A stretch of DNA of 64,000 bases from Vitellaria paradoxa. Lineage: Eukaryota > Streptophyta > Magnoliopsida > Ericales > Sapotaceae. Of this stretch, positions 10,906-22,852 are shown piece by piece; the stretch's first letter is position 1, and each line of letters begins with the position of its first letter. Made by a program: the position numbers and the translations under genes. Below the pieces are notes generated by a model, which saw nothing but the letters and a program-made list of their open reading frames with translations, was not told the origin of the DNA and did no database searches. The stretch spans positions 17,692,436-17,756,435 of the forward strand of contig CM034233.1 of NCBI GenBank assembly GCA_019916065.1. Direction: 5' to 3'.

Positions 10906-12640
10906 CTAGGTTGGATTGATTATGGAAAATATCAATGATTGTATTCCAAAGAGAAATGAATAAAGCTGAAAACATTTGTCTACCAGAAACCCAAGTATCA
11001 AAGTTGAGCATGGGATTAAATTCTGGACAAGTTCTCTAAAATAGAATCCCTTGTTCTATTATCAAATAAAACTTGAAAAAATGCATCTCATTCTCTAGTC
11101 AATAAACGTGGCATGCCAAAAATGACAACAAAACCAGAACCAGAACAAGTACACATATTTAAGAGAAAAAAAAGGCCATAGAGCTAACACCTTCTGGTGC
11201 TTGAAAAGAAACTCTTCTCTAACTTTTGACGCTTGAAAAACTGCCCAATAATTGAAAAAATTCCAAACTACAAATAGGCATTCCTCTTTATTCCCCAAAT
11301 TACAAGATAAACTCTCTCTCTCTTTGTGTGTGTGTGTAAAACCTTATTAGTTGATAATAGAATTTTCCCAGAATAAAACCTTACTGTTGATAATAGAATT
11401 TTCCCATAATGAAGCTAGCACCACTTACATTGACATCAGTGAATTAACAAGATATCGGTAATTTCAAGAACAAACATGGAGCATTCACACAATAAAAATA
11501 AGATAAAATACTGAAGCAAGCATCCATATAATATCAAGAGCAAAAAAAAAAAAAAAAAAAAAAAGAAGGAAAAGAGAACTCAGTTAAGACATTAATTTAA
11601 AAGCAAGGAAGAACATGATGCATAGTAAAAATCCAATCAAGCATGAGCTTAAATAGAACCACTCGACCCTTCTAACATGAGGAGAGAGAGGTGACAGTCA
11701 TGTGTATGATGTCGATGCATGATGTGTAACATCTGAATGAGCAACAAATAATAGCTAATTGTTTGAAGTTGTGTTTCCAACTTATTTCTCGGTTTTAAAC
11801 TTAAACTGATATTTTGGTTTATAAAAAAAAAGTTTCAATAGGCAGCGCAAACTTGACCATGGTTTTTCATTACGATTAAAGATTCAAAATATAAGAGTGA
11901 GAAAAGAGAGTTCTCGAAATAGAACATGTTTCCTCTATGAAATTGGGAAAATTTTTTTGATAAAGGGGAAGTATCTCAATCAAAAGATACAATTTTTTAT
12001 AACAAAATTTTTTTAATCATGTCATATGAGAATAACTGGTTCTAGAATATGGATCTTTTTTTTCCCCTTCTTATGAACACAAAGCAAGAGGCATTTAAAA
12101 AAATACAGTTAACAATGTTGGGTTTTTTTTAAAAAAAATAAATTAATAGGACTTTTGTTCTGTTATTATGTTTGATTATCCAAAAAATTAAAGATCATAA
12201 GACTAGTCACCATCAGATACTAGCATGTTAAATAAAATAAAATAAAATCAAAATATCAGACATTTAAGTTGCAAGAACTACAACTAAAGATCAAAAAATG
12301 GACGTCTAAAATAAAAAAATATGGACATCAAAATAGATAAAATCTCCAATAAACATAAATACACAAAAAAATGAGATAAAACTATCAAAACCAAGATAAA
12401 TAGATAAAATTTTCGAGAACCATACTTGGAAAGCCGTGTTCAAAGAAGTGATCATTGATCCTTCTGTTCAACCCAGACCAACACACGAATGATTAATACA
12501 AAATGAAAGAAAATATAATTTATCAAATTAAAATCTAAAATCATCTTTGGAATAGCTGAGAATAGAAGAAAGTATGAAGAATAGGAGAAATAAAAATTAA
12601 AAACTTACCAAATGAAATATGAGAGTTTCGAGCCTTGAGT
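10906..12640. other. Non-coding stretch upstream of the GS pseudogene
   Basis: No exon of glutamine synthetase or of any other family could be recognised. The stretch is AT-rich, with a 23-base A run near 11542-11564 and a short repeated word (gttgataatagaattttccca) at about 11351 and 11391. A plausible minus-strand TATA (TATATAAACC) lies at about 12643-12652 and a GTAAGT donor-like site near 12602-12607, but no coding exon joins them. Confidence 0.4.
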
Positions 12641-13049
12641 TGGTTTATATAGGCAATTCTTTGATCTTGGTCGTTGAAGGAGGAGTCCGTAGCTTTGAAA
12701 ACATTGACGAGCGAATATATCCTCTGATTTTGCACTTTCAGCAATGGGGAAGACAATGTAAAGGGAGAAAAGAGAACTGCAGAGAGAGACAATGGACCAT
12801 GCAAAGAAAGAAAACAGAGATGCAGAGAGACATTGGAGCTACAGTCTTTGCGTTTTGCTCAGTCCTCACGTGAATGGGGTAAATTTGTAAATTTATCTCC
12901 TAATTCCTCGTCTCCTCGCTTGTTATACCACAACCCCCTAAGGTTAGATCGTCCGCCATTTCGCTTTATTGGCAATCTAGTGGGAGAACGTATCCGAAGG
13001 AAATTTAAGCCAACCCAATATTTCATAAGTGGACCCCACGGATGTTGAG

Positions 13050-13328
13050 TCCAATCTATGTAATTTATCCCGCAAACACACGTGGGGATAATATATATAC
13101 ATACTGATGAAATCAATATGTTTGAATCATGCAAGAGATCCCTTGGACCAGTTTAGGGACGACTGGGCTTTCCGATCCATACATGCAGCTAACAGTTGTC
13201 AATTTTGGCGGGGAGATGATTAAGCAATATTCTCACGGGACCAAAGAAGTCCATAAAGAAATATATATACCAATATATATTTTGATAGTCTTTGAAGCCG
13301 GAGTCCATTATCATTTATCAGACATGCA

Positions 13329-13365
<37 letters not shown>

Positions 13366-16300
13366 TCATGAAAGCCTGCTCATGGAGTCTTTTCCCAGAC
13401 TACTTAAGATTAGTTACATACAGGATTTTCCGACAATCACTTAGACCGATTGTAAATCATTCCACTAAGAATCCATATTTACAGGGGTTTAATTCTAACA
13501 AATTTCTCACCTGTGTGACACAACTCTCCATTGTCTTAGCTTGAGATATTGGAAGTTATAATTAAGATAAACACAAAAGCATGTTGGTTATAGGTTTAAA
13601 ATGAATAAATTTGACACTAATTAATAAAAGGTTGGACCCGAAATTAAAAGAATGAACACAATATACAAATTTGGAATTGCATGGACTTGAAATTGGAGTA
13701 TATTAAAATGGCTACGTTGGACATGGATTGTTAAAAATATGAACGGAACTGAACTCTCTGTATTCTGATCAATGTGTCGTTAGCATTAATGATGAAAGCG
13801 GTGGCTTGTCTCGAAGTTATGGAATGGGTTAGTAGCATGTTTCTTATCAAACTTCTGGTGCTAACAGATAATCTTTTATTAATGATGTATATGTCTTCAA
13901 AATATAGAACTTTGTTATTGCAAAGTTAAGAGTATCACTCAAGATTTACTATTTATTTTGCCTCTATTTTCGAACTGTTATATTAGGAAAGTTGCTAGGG
14001 AGAGGATGAGAGGGACCCATGAGCAAGCTAAACTTGTAATAGATAATGGTGATTATAATTTATTAATGAAATGTTTATTTTATTTCAATTGAAAAAAAAA
14101 AAAGAATGAAAGAAATCCTAGTTATAAGGGAAAAAAAACTTTTTGAACCACCGAACCTTTCAGCGATAACTTTAACGTTTTTTTACGAGTTCTTGCCCTA
14201 CATCTAGCGTTGATTTGTAATATTTTTTGCCAATTCCTATGAGTATTTTGCAAAAATTTGGTTTTCTACCTTCTATAAGGTTCTAAAAATGTCCATTCAA
14301 ATTTTAATTTTTGATGCATTAACTTACACCTAAATCTACACAAATTAAACCTCTTCTGACCATGAATTACCAATTTAATAAAATATTACCTAGCTAACAA
14401 TAAGAACAAAAAATAGTACAACATTATTTTAATCAACAAAAGCCCGAGTTCACTGCCACGCAAATGGTTTTGATCATGGAAGCTGTTGAGAATCGCTTGT
14501 ATAAATCTTCTTTAGTTTAATTATTTGGGATGGAGAAGTTAATGTATACATGCATATCAATTAAGCTATTCCTGGTCAATGCCTCGTATTTCTTTACTAA
14601 AATACATACAACTTCAAAACCTCGGCGAATAATTAAATTAATTGGATTGAAAATTCACTCAAAAAGTAGTTGCACACTTTGACTAATAGGTTAATTAGGC
14701 CATAAGTACTATGCCGTTCAAATATTGAAAAAATATATAGTTATCTAATGTTGTATTTGGTTTTTTTCTATTATTTTTAGGAAAAATTACACACAAAAAA
14801 AAAAAAAAAGAAAAAATAGTAAATTTTTGGAAGAAGTATTCCGTTTTTATGGACCTAGCTTTTAAAATACTAAAAAGTGAATTTTAAAAATTCAAATTTC
14901 AAATTCATAAACTTTCAATATTCATCTAAAAAAAATCTCAAAATGTGCTAAGTATTATTCATTTGTGTAATTCCTCTTTTAATTTATTATCATAAATCAA
15001 TCAAATTAATATAAAAGAGATCCAAATTCCCACAAACGTATATATATAAATATATAAAGCCTTATATTTACAGAGGCTGCCGAAAGAGAAGATTGAATAT
15101 CATAATAATAGTCATCATAGTTTTCAAACGCAATTCCTTATTCTCATTCGCTACTCCAATTTGTGAAAATCATCTACCAAACTAACACTACCTCGTTGAC
15201 TTGATCAAAACATGGTCTAAGACTATAAATACAAAGATACGTATTTACACGTGGAGAGATAAATAGATTATGGGCGAAATTAGTGATTCTTTTGTAAGCT
15301 TCAATATGAGGTGAAAGGTTTGACGAGGTTGGTATAAGAGGACGGTGATATTGCGATGATTATGATGATTGGCGGAGCGAAGAGAGGGAGTGGCTAACGA
15401 AGTCATGACTTGTATTTGAACATTTGCACTTAGTGCAAAAGCAAGTTACACAAAAACAGTAGCACACTCCATTGGTAAATATTAAAAAACTTCCAAAAAT
15501 GGATGCCATCCGCGTATAAAAAGTGACAGTTAAGAACATTTTGGGTTTTTTTTTTTTTTTTGGTGGCCAATTAGGTTGTTTTGTGATAGACTGAAGTAAA
15601 ATGAAAATCACAAGAATGAGAGATCAAGGGTTTTTGTGGGAGTTTTTCTAAGTTAAAAAAAAGTTAAAATTTATAATTTTAGAATTACAATTTTAGAAGT
15701 TCACTTTCTTAAAGTTTCGGAAATTGCATGCGATCGTGAAAATAGAATAATTTTATTAAGAATCTATTTTTATTTATTTTTTCCTTATTTCTTTTTAATA
15801 AATCAAATTTTTATTATATTTTTAAGGGTTAGGTGGGGATTATTAAAATTTTTGCCATGAAGATTTTATATATTAAAAACTCTTCATCCCACCTAATTAC
15901 TTGAAACATTCATGAATTTTTAGTCTAAAAACCATGAAAGCCGTACCTACCCTTGGAAGAAAAAGAGAAACACATATATATATATATATATATACATATG
16001 TATTCTTTTATTGAGAAGTAGGTGAGGGAATAAATACAAAATAGAAATAAACGGATACTTGGACTATTAAACAAGTGCATGCCTGGCAATTATGAAATTC
16101 ACATTTAGCTGCGCTTTTCACCCTCACATATCGTTGTCTTACCATTTCACTTGCTGCAATATTATCTATTTTGAACCTCGAAGTCCGATTAATTAGTGTT
16201 TAACTCAATATAATATTATTTGTTTTGAATTGATTGCTAATTAACTTTAAAATCCAATTAATTTTAGTATTTACACAATTTTAAAATGTATTCTACTAGT

Positions 16301-16378
16301 AAACATAAGGTATATATATACCTGAAATTATAGAATTGATATTTATTTGCATTAGCTTTGGGCTAAACGCTTAATCTT
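13050..16378. other. Gene-free AT-rich interval
   Basis: Only short chance reading frames occur. It contains (TA)n at about 13335-13361 and A/T runs. A small minus-strand frame near 15360-15520 encodes a cysteine-rich peptide of about 50 residues, with a TATA-like TTTATACG just upstream. It matches nothing I recognise. Confidence 0.5.
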
Positions 16379-16709
16379 TGGTGTTATTTAGTTTATTTTT
16401 TTTTATTTTTTTGTTTTCTATTTTAAGCACATTTGTCATTTTACGTTTTTAAAAACAAGAAAAATAGTTAAAACGTATTTAACTATTTGTATTTTTAAAA
16501 TTTGTTTTAAAAAATAGAAAATAAGTTTATATATAAAATGAAAAATAGCAAAAAGTCATTTTGAGCGTTTTTAACTCAAAATAAAGAAAATTTCAAAATA
16601 AGGAATACAAAGTATTTTCCAGTTTTTTTATTTTGAGATTTTTAAAGTATAAAACACATAAATATAAAACAGAAAATAGAAAATAGAAAAGTAAACCAAA
16701 TGCCACCTT
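16379..16709 (-). mobile_element. MITE, family M2 copy 1
   Basis: About 330 bp with imperfect terminal inverted repeats (gtgttatttagttta at the left; taaaccaaatgccacctt at the right). Read on the minus strand it aligns along nearly its whole length to 47112-47467. Shared internal words include TTTTATGTTTTA-like and AAAAATCTCAAAATAA. Non-coding and probably hAT-like, an inference from the terminal style. Confidence 0.7.
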
Positions 16710-17490
16710 AATATTTGGAGTTGGATAAATTCTAGTGACTAAACGCTTAACCCTGATGTCCAAAGTTTGATTAATTAATTCTAGCCTTAATAATCAGAGT
16801 CCGATTAATTTCAGTACCTCTATAATTTTAAAATGTATTGTACTATTAAACATATATGTATGTATGGCTTAAGAAAATTTTGAAATTGACATTTATCTAT
16901 GTTATTTAGCTTGCTTTTTCACGCTCTTATGTCAATGTCTCAGCATTTCCTTCAATGCAATTACGAAATAGACAATTAGGTGCATTAATTAATTTGCCTT
17001 CTTACCTTATACGTCAATGTCTTAGCATTTGTCTCAATGTAATATGTTCTAGCTTCTTTTTAGTAACTTTGGGCTAAGTTAGGCACAAACCTAAGCAGAT
17101 AATGATTATTATTTTCGTTTAAACATAAATTGAATTCTGGTGTCCACGTAATTTTAAAACACGTTATATTATAAGAATGTTAAATTTGATATATATAGTA
17201 TTTTGTCTTACCCTATCATAATAATACGAGACATGAGCACTTCATCTCGGTTTGGTGGTAATTCATCCAATATTCCTCTATATCTTCTAATAACGGATTT
17301 AGGATCGATTACTCCCAAATTTTGAAAAATTCTTAAAGATTTATTGTAATTTTAACAAAAATTTTGAATAATTGTTAATACCTACCTTCTATTTTTTTCC
17401 CCTTAAAACTCTACATGAAGTCCTAAGTCCGTCGACTCCCATCACTTGATGCCATAATAAATTCTCTATCTGTCCTCCGTTACTCTTACC

Positions 17491-17591
17491 TTTTTTTTTT
17501 TTATAGTTATGCAGGGATAAGTGGCCGGAGTTGAACCCTAGTGGTGAGCAGGCACAGAGAAGGCTCTACTAATCCAGCTAGTAGCCACGCT
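17491..17591 (-). mobile_element. tRNA-derived SINE with 13-bp target duplication
   Basis: A 101-bp element on the minus strand. It has an A-box-like TGGCTACTAGCTGG near its 5' end, a B-box-like GGGTTCAACTCC in the middle, and a terminal A run (12 T on the plus strand at 17491-17502). It is flanked by identical 13-bp repeats CGTTACTCTTACC at 17478-17490 and 17592-17604. Pol III boxes, an A tail and an exact duplication together identify a short interspersed element mobilised by LINE machinery. Confidence 0.85.
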
Positions 17592-17958
17592 CGTTACTCT
17601 TACCTTGTTGCCTAGAATAACTCGTGTACTCCGTTCTTATTCCGACCTCAATTCCTTTTATAGGACATCTTATGAAATTTTCTTTTAGTTTTCTAATTAA
17701 TTAACCCATTCTTTGCTCTTACTTCGTAGCGGCTGCGCGCCAAAAGTTGAGATTTTTTTTTTTTAATTAAAACCCAAAGTAAACTATTATTAACAAATAA
17801 ATCAATCCCTTTTTTTATGGAATGCCCCGATATCTATGCTAACTTTTCAATCCTTATTTTTGTTTATTCATATGAAAGGCAAGTTTTTGAATGGGGGAGT
17901 AAAGGTTTGGTGCTTCTTGTTCAAAATATGAAATTGTTGTAAGATGTTACATATTATG

Positions 17959-18117
17959 GTTCTGTTTGAAGTGATAAAAAATTTTGAAAAATGATAAAAA
18001 ACGTTAAAAATTTGTAAAAATTATTCACTTTTTATCTCACTGTACGAATTATGAACTTACAACTTATCTCACTTTATTTCATTTTATCTTACTTTTTGTC
18101 ATTCTAAACACACCCTA
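17959..18117. mobile_element. MITE, hAT-like family M1 copy 1
   Basis: About 160 bp. It shares the core ttattcactttttatctcactg.acgaatta with copies at 20417, 34350, 34610 and 60175. It ends attctaaacacacccta, the inverse of the gtgtttg-type start seen in family members. Confidence 0.6.
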
Positions 18118-18118
18118 T

Positions 18119-19070
18119 AATGACAAGATTTGATATAATGAAATTTGAATAAGTCCATCTTAACCCTGGCTGAAGTAAACATGATTAATTAATTTTTATA
18201 TATTCATCTCAGTATTATACAAGGTTGAAACATTCTGCGATCTAGTAGTTTTCCATGAGTAACCCACCTAGCCAACAATTAAAATTCTTAATTTTGACTT
18301 GTTCAATAATCATATGTACATCAGAATAAATTGCATAATATACACATAAATAAGAGGACTCTAGGTTTAATGTTTCTGTTTGATGTACGTATTGAGTTGG
18401 TGACTGAATTCTAACATTGCATACCAAACAGAAAGGAAAATAAAAAAAAGAAAGAATAAAAAATTACACGATTTTGAGTACTTTGTGGACTCCTCATTTC
18501 CATCCTTTAATTTTTAATGTCATTCAAATGTCCAACCACAGGGGAAAAAAATGGATTAACAAACACAAAGGAAAATAATTACCTAATTATCAATCATGCA
18601 TGTTTACACACACATTTCCAGGGTGTTCAGGAGGATATATATACATATATGTAGATATATATAATCACCAAAAGCATACAAAATTGACATTCCTTATCAA
18701 TCATCATGCTTAGGAAGAAAGATTCTATATACATAATTAGCTTTTGGTTCTACTTTGAAGAAAGAGTCAAACTACACAATACTCAAATCGTCTTAAAGAC
18801 TGATTAAAGAGCAATTAATTAATTAGGAAGAATTGATTATTGTCAGCAAATTGAGATGAAATCTTTCCCTTCCACAAGTTACAACTAAAACCATACGCCT
18901 CAGCTTCAATCCGGCTTTCACCAATTTCACCCATTTTCCACAGCTTTACGGATTGAATTTTTCTGTTAAGCTTGGTCTGACAGAAAATCTCTTTTGGCCA
19001 ATCGGCTTCTGTACTTCTTTGTCGAAGAAAGCTTGATCAAATGAGAATGGTTGCGTAATTGTAAGGAAAG
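18119..19070. other. Interval downstream of the zinc-finger gene
   Basis: No gene recognised. The stretch 18840-19060 is less AT-rich and has a minus-strand frame beginning MGEIGESRIEAEAYGFS that I cannot assign. It may be 3' untranslated or degenerate exon sequence. Confidence 0.35.
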
Positions 19071-19334
19071 GGGTGACTAACATTATTTTTGACATAAGTT
19101 TTTTGACATAAGTTATGTGACATCGAAATTGTGAGCCATTCGATCACAAAAAATAAATTTAAAAATTCTCAACTAAAATTTTCAAACTTACTTTTGTTGT
19201 AAACCATCGATTTTGATCAAGTATCTTACAATCCGATATCACGTAACTAACATCTATTATGAATCGTTCGATATTGATCGAATAGTTCTCAACCTGACAT
19301 CACATATCTAACATCAAAAGAATGTTAGCCTCCC
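19071..19334. mobile_element. MITE immediately 3' of the zinc-finger gene
   Basis: About 264 bp bounded by imperfect inverted ends gggtgactaacatt and aatgttagcctccc. The element ends 21 bp beyond the stop codon of the zinc-finger gene, so it probably lies in that gene's 3' untranslated region. Family not assigned, and no clear target duplication. Confidence 0.55.
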
Positions 19335-19355
19335 TATATATGTGTGATGGACGTG

Positions 19356-20051
19356 TCATTCTCCATCAGATATAGGGTCTTTCTTGCTCAATCCCAACCG
19401 AAGATCCAAACTTTTACAAATTGGCTTTGGAATTTCATTTTGCTGATGGTGGGGTTTATTGTGTGTCAGGGTGAACCTACACGTGTCCTGCTGGAAAATT
19501 GGTATGGTGATCAAATTTGATACTCGGGACTCATTGAGATGGGCATTTTGGTCAAATCGACTAAAACTGATCTGGGACTCCTCATGGCGATCATAATAAT
19601 TAAACCAAGGAGGAGTAGAGGCATGATAGTAAGTGAAAGTACCATGGCTGTTTCTGTAATAAGGTTGATCATGAAGGTTGTAATAGTTGATGGTGCTGGC
19701 CTTCCTTGCTAGAAGCTGCAACCTCTTCTTCTTCATCCTTTCCTTCTTGTGAGCATTTTGATGGCCCCCCAGTGCCTGAGAGTTTGCGAATTCTTTCAAA
19801 CAGTATTGGCACTCGAACTTCCTCGTCCCAACGCTTTGGTTTCTCTTCTCTCTTCCCGGTGATTTAGCTGTGGTTGATGATGATGAGTTCACACTCTCAT
19901 GATCACCTTCCACGGTTCCATTCTTATTCGGGTCGAGCTCGAACCCAAACAATCTGAGCTTCTTCTCAGCACAGGATTTAGAAGAAGAGTACCCATTACT
20001 GTCTCCATCCCAAGTTGGAGAAACAAGATCAGAGGCTGCGTCTCTTTCCAT
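19356..20051 (-). CDS. C2H2 zinc-finger transcription factor (QALGGH type, EAR motif)
   Basis: An intronless gene of 231 residues, the usual size for plant single-finger C1-1i factors. An N-terminal LRLFGFEL motif (residues 32-39) is typical of the ZFP5/ZFP6/ZFP8/GIS group that controls trichome and epidermal cell fate. The single finger has C81, C84, H97 and H101 with the plant signature QALGGH (92-97) contacting DNA. A basic stretch (102-117) may act as nuclear localisation signal. A C-terminal EAR-type LDLRLGL (215-221) predicts recruitment of TOPLESS co-repressors. The ATG at 20051 was chosen because the frame upstream opens without an ATG and a TATA box lies at 20147-20156. Codons are intact and the gene looks functional. 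Assignment to one named member needs a phylogeny, so no symbol is given. Confidence 0.9.
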   Translation of the reverse strand: MERDAASDLVSPTWDGDSNGYSSSKSCAEKKLRLFGFELDPNKNGTVEGDHESVNSSSSTTAKSPGREKRNQSVGTRKFECQYCLKEFANSQALGGHQNAHKKERMKKKRLQLLARKASTINYYNLHDQPYYRNSHGTFTYYHASTPPWFNYYDRHEESQISFSRFDQNAHLNESRVSNLITIPIFQQDTCRFTLTHNKPHHQQNEIPKPICKSLDLRLGLSKKDPISDGE

Positions 20052-20146
20052 CTCTCTCTGGAAACGATCAGAAAAAAGAAAAAAGCCAAGTACTTTTTGT
20101 AAGGCTAACACAAACCTCTATACTTATTTGTTTTGCCTCTCTAGTT

Positions 20147-20156
20147 CCTTTTATAG
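20147..20156 (-). promoter_or_regulatory. TATA box of the zinc-finger gene
   Basis: Minus-strand CTATAAAAGG, about 96 bp upstream of the ATG. It predicts a transcript start near 20115-20125 and a 5' leader of about 70 nt. Confidence 0.7.
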
Positions 20157-20416
20157 TGAACTCAGGTTTTAGGCAAAGAATAATAGTTTTATAATCATCA
20201 ACAGGATTAACGAACTGTGCAGGGTGAATTAAATAAAAAGAGAGGTAATAAGAATTAAAAAAAAAAAAAAAAAGAGAAGAAGAGAAAAGAAAAGTCAGAT
20301 TAGGGAAACTATCTCATGCAATATTTTAATCTTTTTTTTAAGCTTATTTTTCCAATCAAAGAGGATTCAGTAGGAATTAATAATCCATGTTTTCTTTTTA
20401 TATATAAATAATATTT

Positions 20417-20566
20417 AGGGTGTGTTTGGTTTACTAAAAAATTGTTGAAAAACTCTACAAATCTCTGAAACCTTTAAAAGTTATTCACTTTTTATCTCAC
20501 TGCACGAATTAAACTTACAAATTGTCTCAATTTATCTCACTTTTTGTTACTCTAAACGCACTCTTA
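20417..20566. mobile_element. MITE, hAT-like family M1 copy 2
   Basis: About 150 bp, starting agggtgtgtttggtttact and ending tctaaacgcactctt. The ends are imperfect inverted repeats. It has the family core ttattcactttttatctcactgcacgaatta. It lies about 260 bp upstream of the zinc-finger gene TATA box. Confidence 0.7.
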
Positions 20567-20577
20567 AAGTATGTAAA

Positions 20578-20649
20578 ATGCAATTGTGATACCACTTGTC
20601 CATTAAAAAAATAAATATTTTATTCTTAAACAATATCAAAACGTTATTA
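20578..20649. repeat. Direct repeat flanking a foldback element, left copy
   Basis: Contains gataccacttgtccatt and atcaaaacgttattat. It recurs at about 20979-21058 in the same orientation on the other side of the foldback, with small indels in A runs. Confidence 0.7.
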
Positions 20650-20650
20650 T

Positions 20651-20976
20651 GGCTTCGTTTGGAGCCAGACAAAATAAAACAAAATAATATAAAACTCTAC
20701 AAATCTTTATAAATACGAATTACGAGACAATAAAATTTTAATTCTCTACTCACTGCACGAAATATAAAATACCAACTTTTACAATTTTATATAATTTTAT
20801 TTTATTTTTTGTATAACTCCAAACACACCCTATAAAAGTGCATAAAATAAAATTGTAAAAGTAAATGTCTCGTAATTCGTGTAATAAGTGAAGAATTTAA
20901 ATTTTACTGTCTCGTAATTCGTATTTACAGAAATTTGTAAGATTTTATTTTATTTTGTTTTGCTCCAAACGGAGCC
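20651..20976. mobile_element. Foldback MITE (ggcttcgtttggagc type)
   Basis: Long inverted arms: the left starts ggcttcgtttggagc and the right ends gctccaaacggagcc. Both arms carry tacgaattacgaga and its complement tctcgtaattcgta. A central ccaaacacaccctata suggests that two related elements are fused or nested. Non-coding. Confidence 0.7.
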
Positions 20977-20978
20977 AA

Positions 20979-21058
20979 AATGTAATTGTAATACCACTTG
21001 TCCATTTAAAAAAAAAAAACAAATATTTTATTCTTACGGAAGATCAAAACGTTATTAT
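20979..21058. repeat. Direct repeat flanking a foldback element, right copy
   Basis: Partner of 20578-20649, containing aataccacttgtccattt and gatcaaaacgttattat. Far longer than a normal target-site duplication. Confidence 0.7.
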
Positions 21059-21201
21059 ATTAATAATGGTAGTGACAAAAGTCAAAGAAAGATGTAGATG
21101 TAATCACCTGCAAGGAAAGAGGGATCTAACTTTACAACAAAACTACTACTGTACTTAAATGCTTAATAAAAATTACCTAGATTGACCAATTGATCATTAG
21201 G

Positions 21202-21421
21202 AGTGCGTTTAGTTGCACCAAAAATGTGAAATTTGAGAAAGTTTTAGTAATTGAAACTTTTGGTGGGTTTGATAAAAATTTAAAATTTAAAGAAAAAAAA
21301 TTTTAGTAACTTTTGATTGTTTAGTAAAAAGTTGAAGAAAAATTTTGACAAATTTTGGTGATGTTGCCAAACACCAAAATAGGCAAAAGTTGGCATTTTT
21401 TTCCAACCAAACGGACCCTAG
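21202..21421. mobile_element. MITE-like element
   Basis: About 220 bp bounded by gagtgcgtttagttgcacc and ccaaccaaacggacccta, which are imperfect inverted ends of the common plant hAT/MITE style. Internal sequence is AT-rich and non-coding. Confidence 0.5.
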
Positions 21422-22852
21422 TGGATTCATGCATTTCCCTACCAAATGCTTAGCATAAAAGTATTCACAACTAAAAACTACAATATATATATATGTTCGT
21501 GGGTGCTGATCAGTCCCATCTAATCATATATATATATATATTTTCTAGAATTCTGATTATTCAGCACTTAATGAAGCTTCCTTGTAATTATCCCTCCACC
21601 AACATTCAATTGAAAATAAGCTGAAATGTGTATTAATCTTGACCGTGGTTAGGGGATGCTCTTAAAATATGAGAGGAGAGTAGTTGCAGGCTAAAACAAA
21701 GGAATATAGCAAGTGGGTATGATGTAATTAGAATATTAATATATATAAACACTAATTAATTATATAATAAGGGATCTTCAATGAAATCTTGGGCATATCT
21801 TCTTGGAGCAGGCAAACTCATATTTTATGCCCGAAAGCATATGTTCATGTGATTCAGGTCATTGGCTGAATATTATTTAAAACCGTAAGCAAAGCACTTG
21901 TTGTGGGACACTTGTGCTGGTTGGACCCACTTTTGGTTGCTTTGGGACATATTAGAAACTATCTTTAACATTGTGTTGTTATTCCACTGTCTCTATAGAT
22001 CTTCCACTTGGTGGACTTCTTGCACCAATAAATTTGATCTCATTCTCACTCCTTTTATATTCCTTTTTCTTTTTAGTCTGTTCAAACTACTTTCTTGCTT
22101 TTGGAGAAGAATTCCAATTAGGCATGCTGTCATCAAGCATTTCACTGTCCTCACATGTGGAATAAAAAGGAAACCAATCTTGGGAGGAATGGATTATGAT
22201 GGCTGGGTGGGTTGGTTTGATTGATTGATTGATTTCATCTCATTTTATTTTATTCTTATATCCCAAGCTTAGAAATTGGATCAAGATACATACATACTTA
22301 TATATATATGGTCCCTACCATCAACCACCCCAAAACTGTATGCCCCCATCCACTGTATTGTGCTTATTTGTGGACAATCACAAAAGGAACTCAAAAACAT
22401 TTCAGACATGAAAAAAAAAAAAAAAAAGAGGAAGGGGACAAAAACCCCTCAAAGAGTGCCAAAATTGACTGAATAAGAGGATTGGTATTGATAATCATGA
22501 TCCCTTTTGATTTTCAGAACCATATTTGATGAGACAGTAATTTGGAAGAGGGTAAATACCACATTTTGAATACACATTGATGTAGCTAGTAAAGTTTTCG
22601 CCAATAGAAGTTTGACAAATTGATCCTAGAAGTACAAGGTCTGCACTAGTTAAGTGCACCGGGAATAGGGGCTAAAAAGTTTTTTTTTTTTTTAAATAAT
22701 TATTCGAGTCCAACTAAAAAAATTAAGTTCGAACCCAGTTCGTGATTAGAATAAGTTTAAATCAAGTTTAATTTGTGATTCATTTAGAATTAAGTTCTAC
22801 CTTGAGCCAACTCAATAAAGTAATATATAGATATATATATATATATATATAA
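21422..22852. other. Gene-free interval
   Basis: Short reading frames on the plus strand at 21900-22480 have no domain or compositional support. Contains (TA)n tracts near 21485, 21525 and 22832. Confidence 0.5.

Noticed and set aside
12541..13134. Cluster of overlapping short frames on both strands
   Set aside because: Mutually overlapping, with no domain and no consistent codon bias; a TATA-like site exists but no supported exon.
15360..15520. Small cysteine-rich minus-strand peptide with a TATA-like site upstream
   Set aside because: Does not match any known plant signalling-peptide family that I recognise, lacks a clear secretion signal, and lies in AT-rich DNA; mentioned only as part of the interval.
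18935..18955. TTCCACAGCTTT match to the start of miR396
   Set aside because: The match stops after 12 bases and no complementary arm forms a precursor hairpin nearby.
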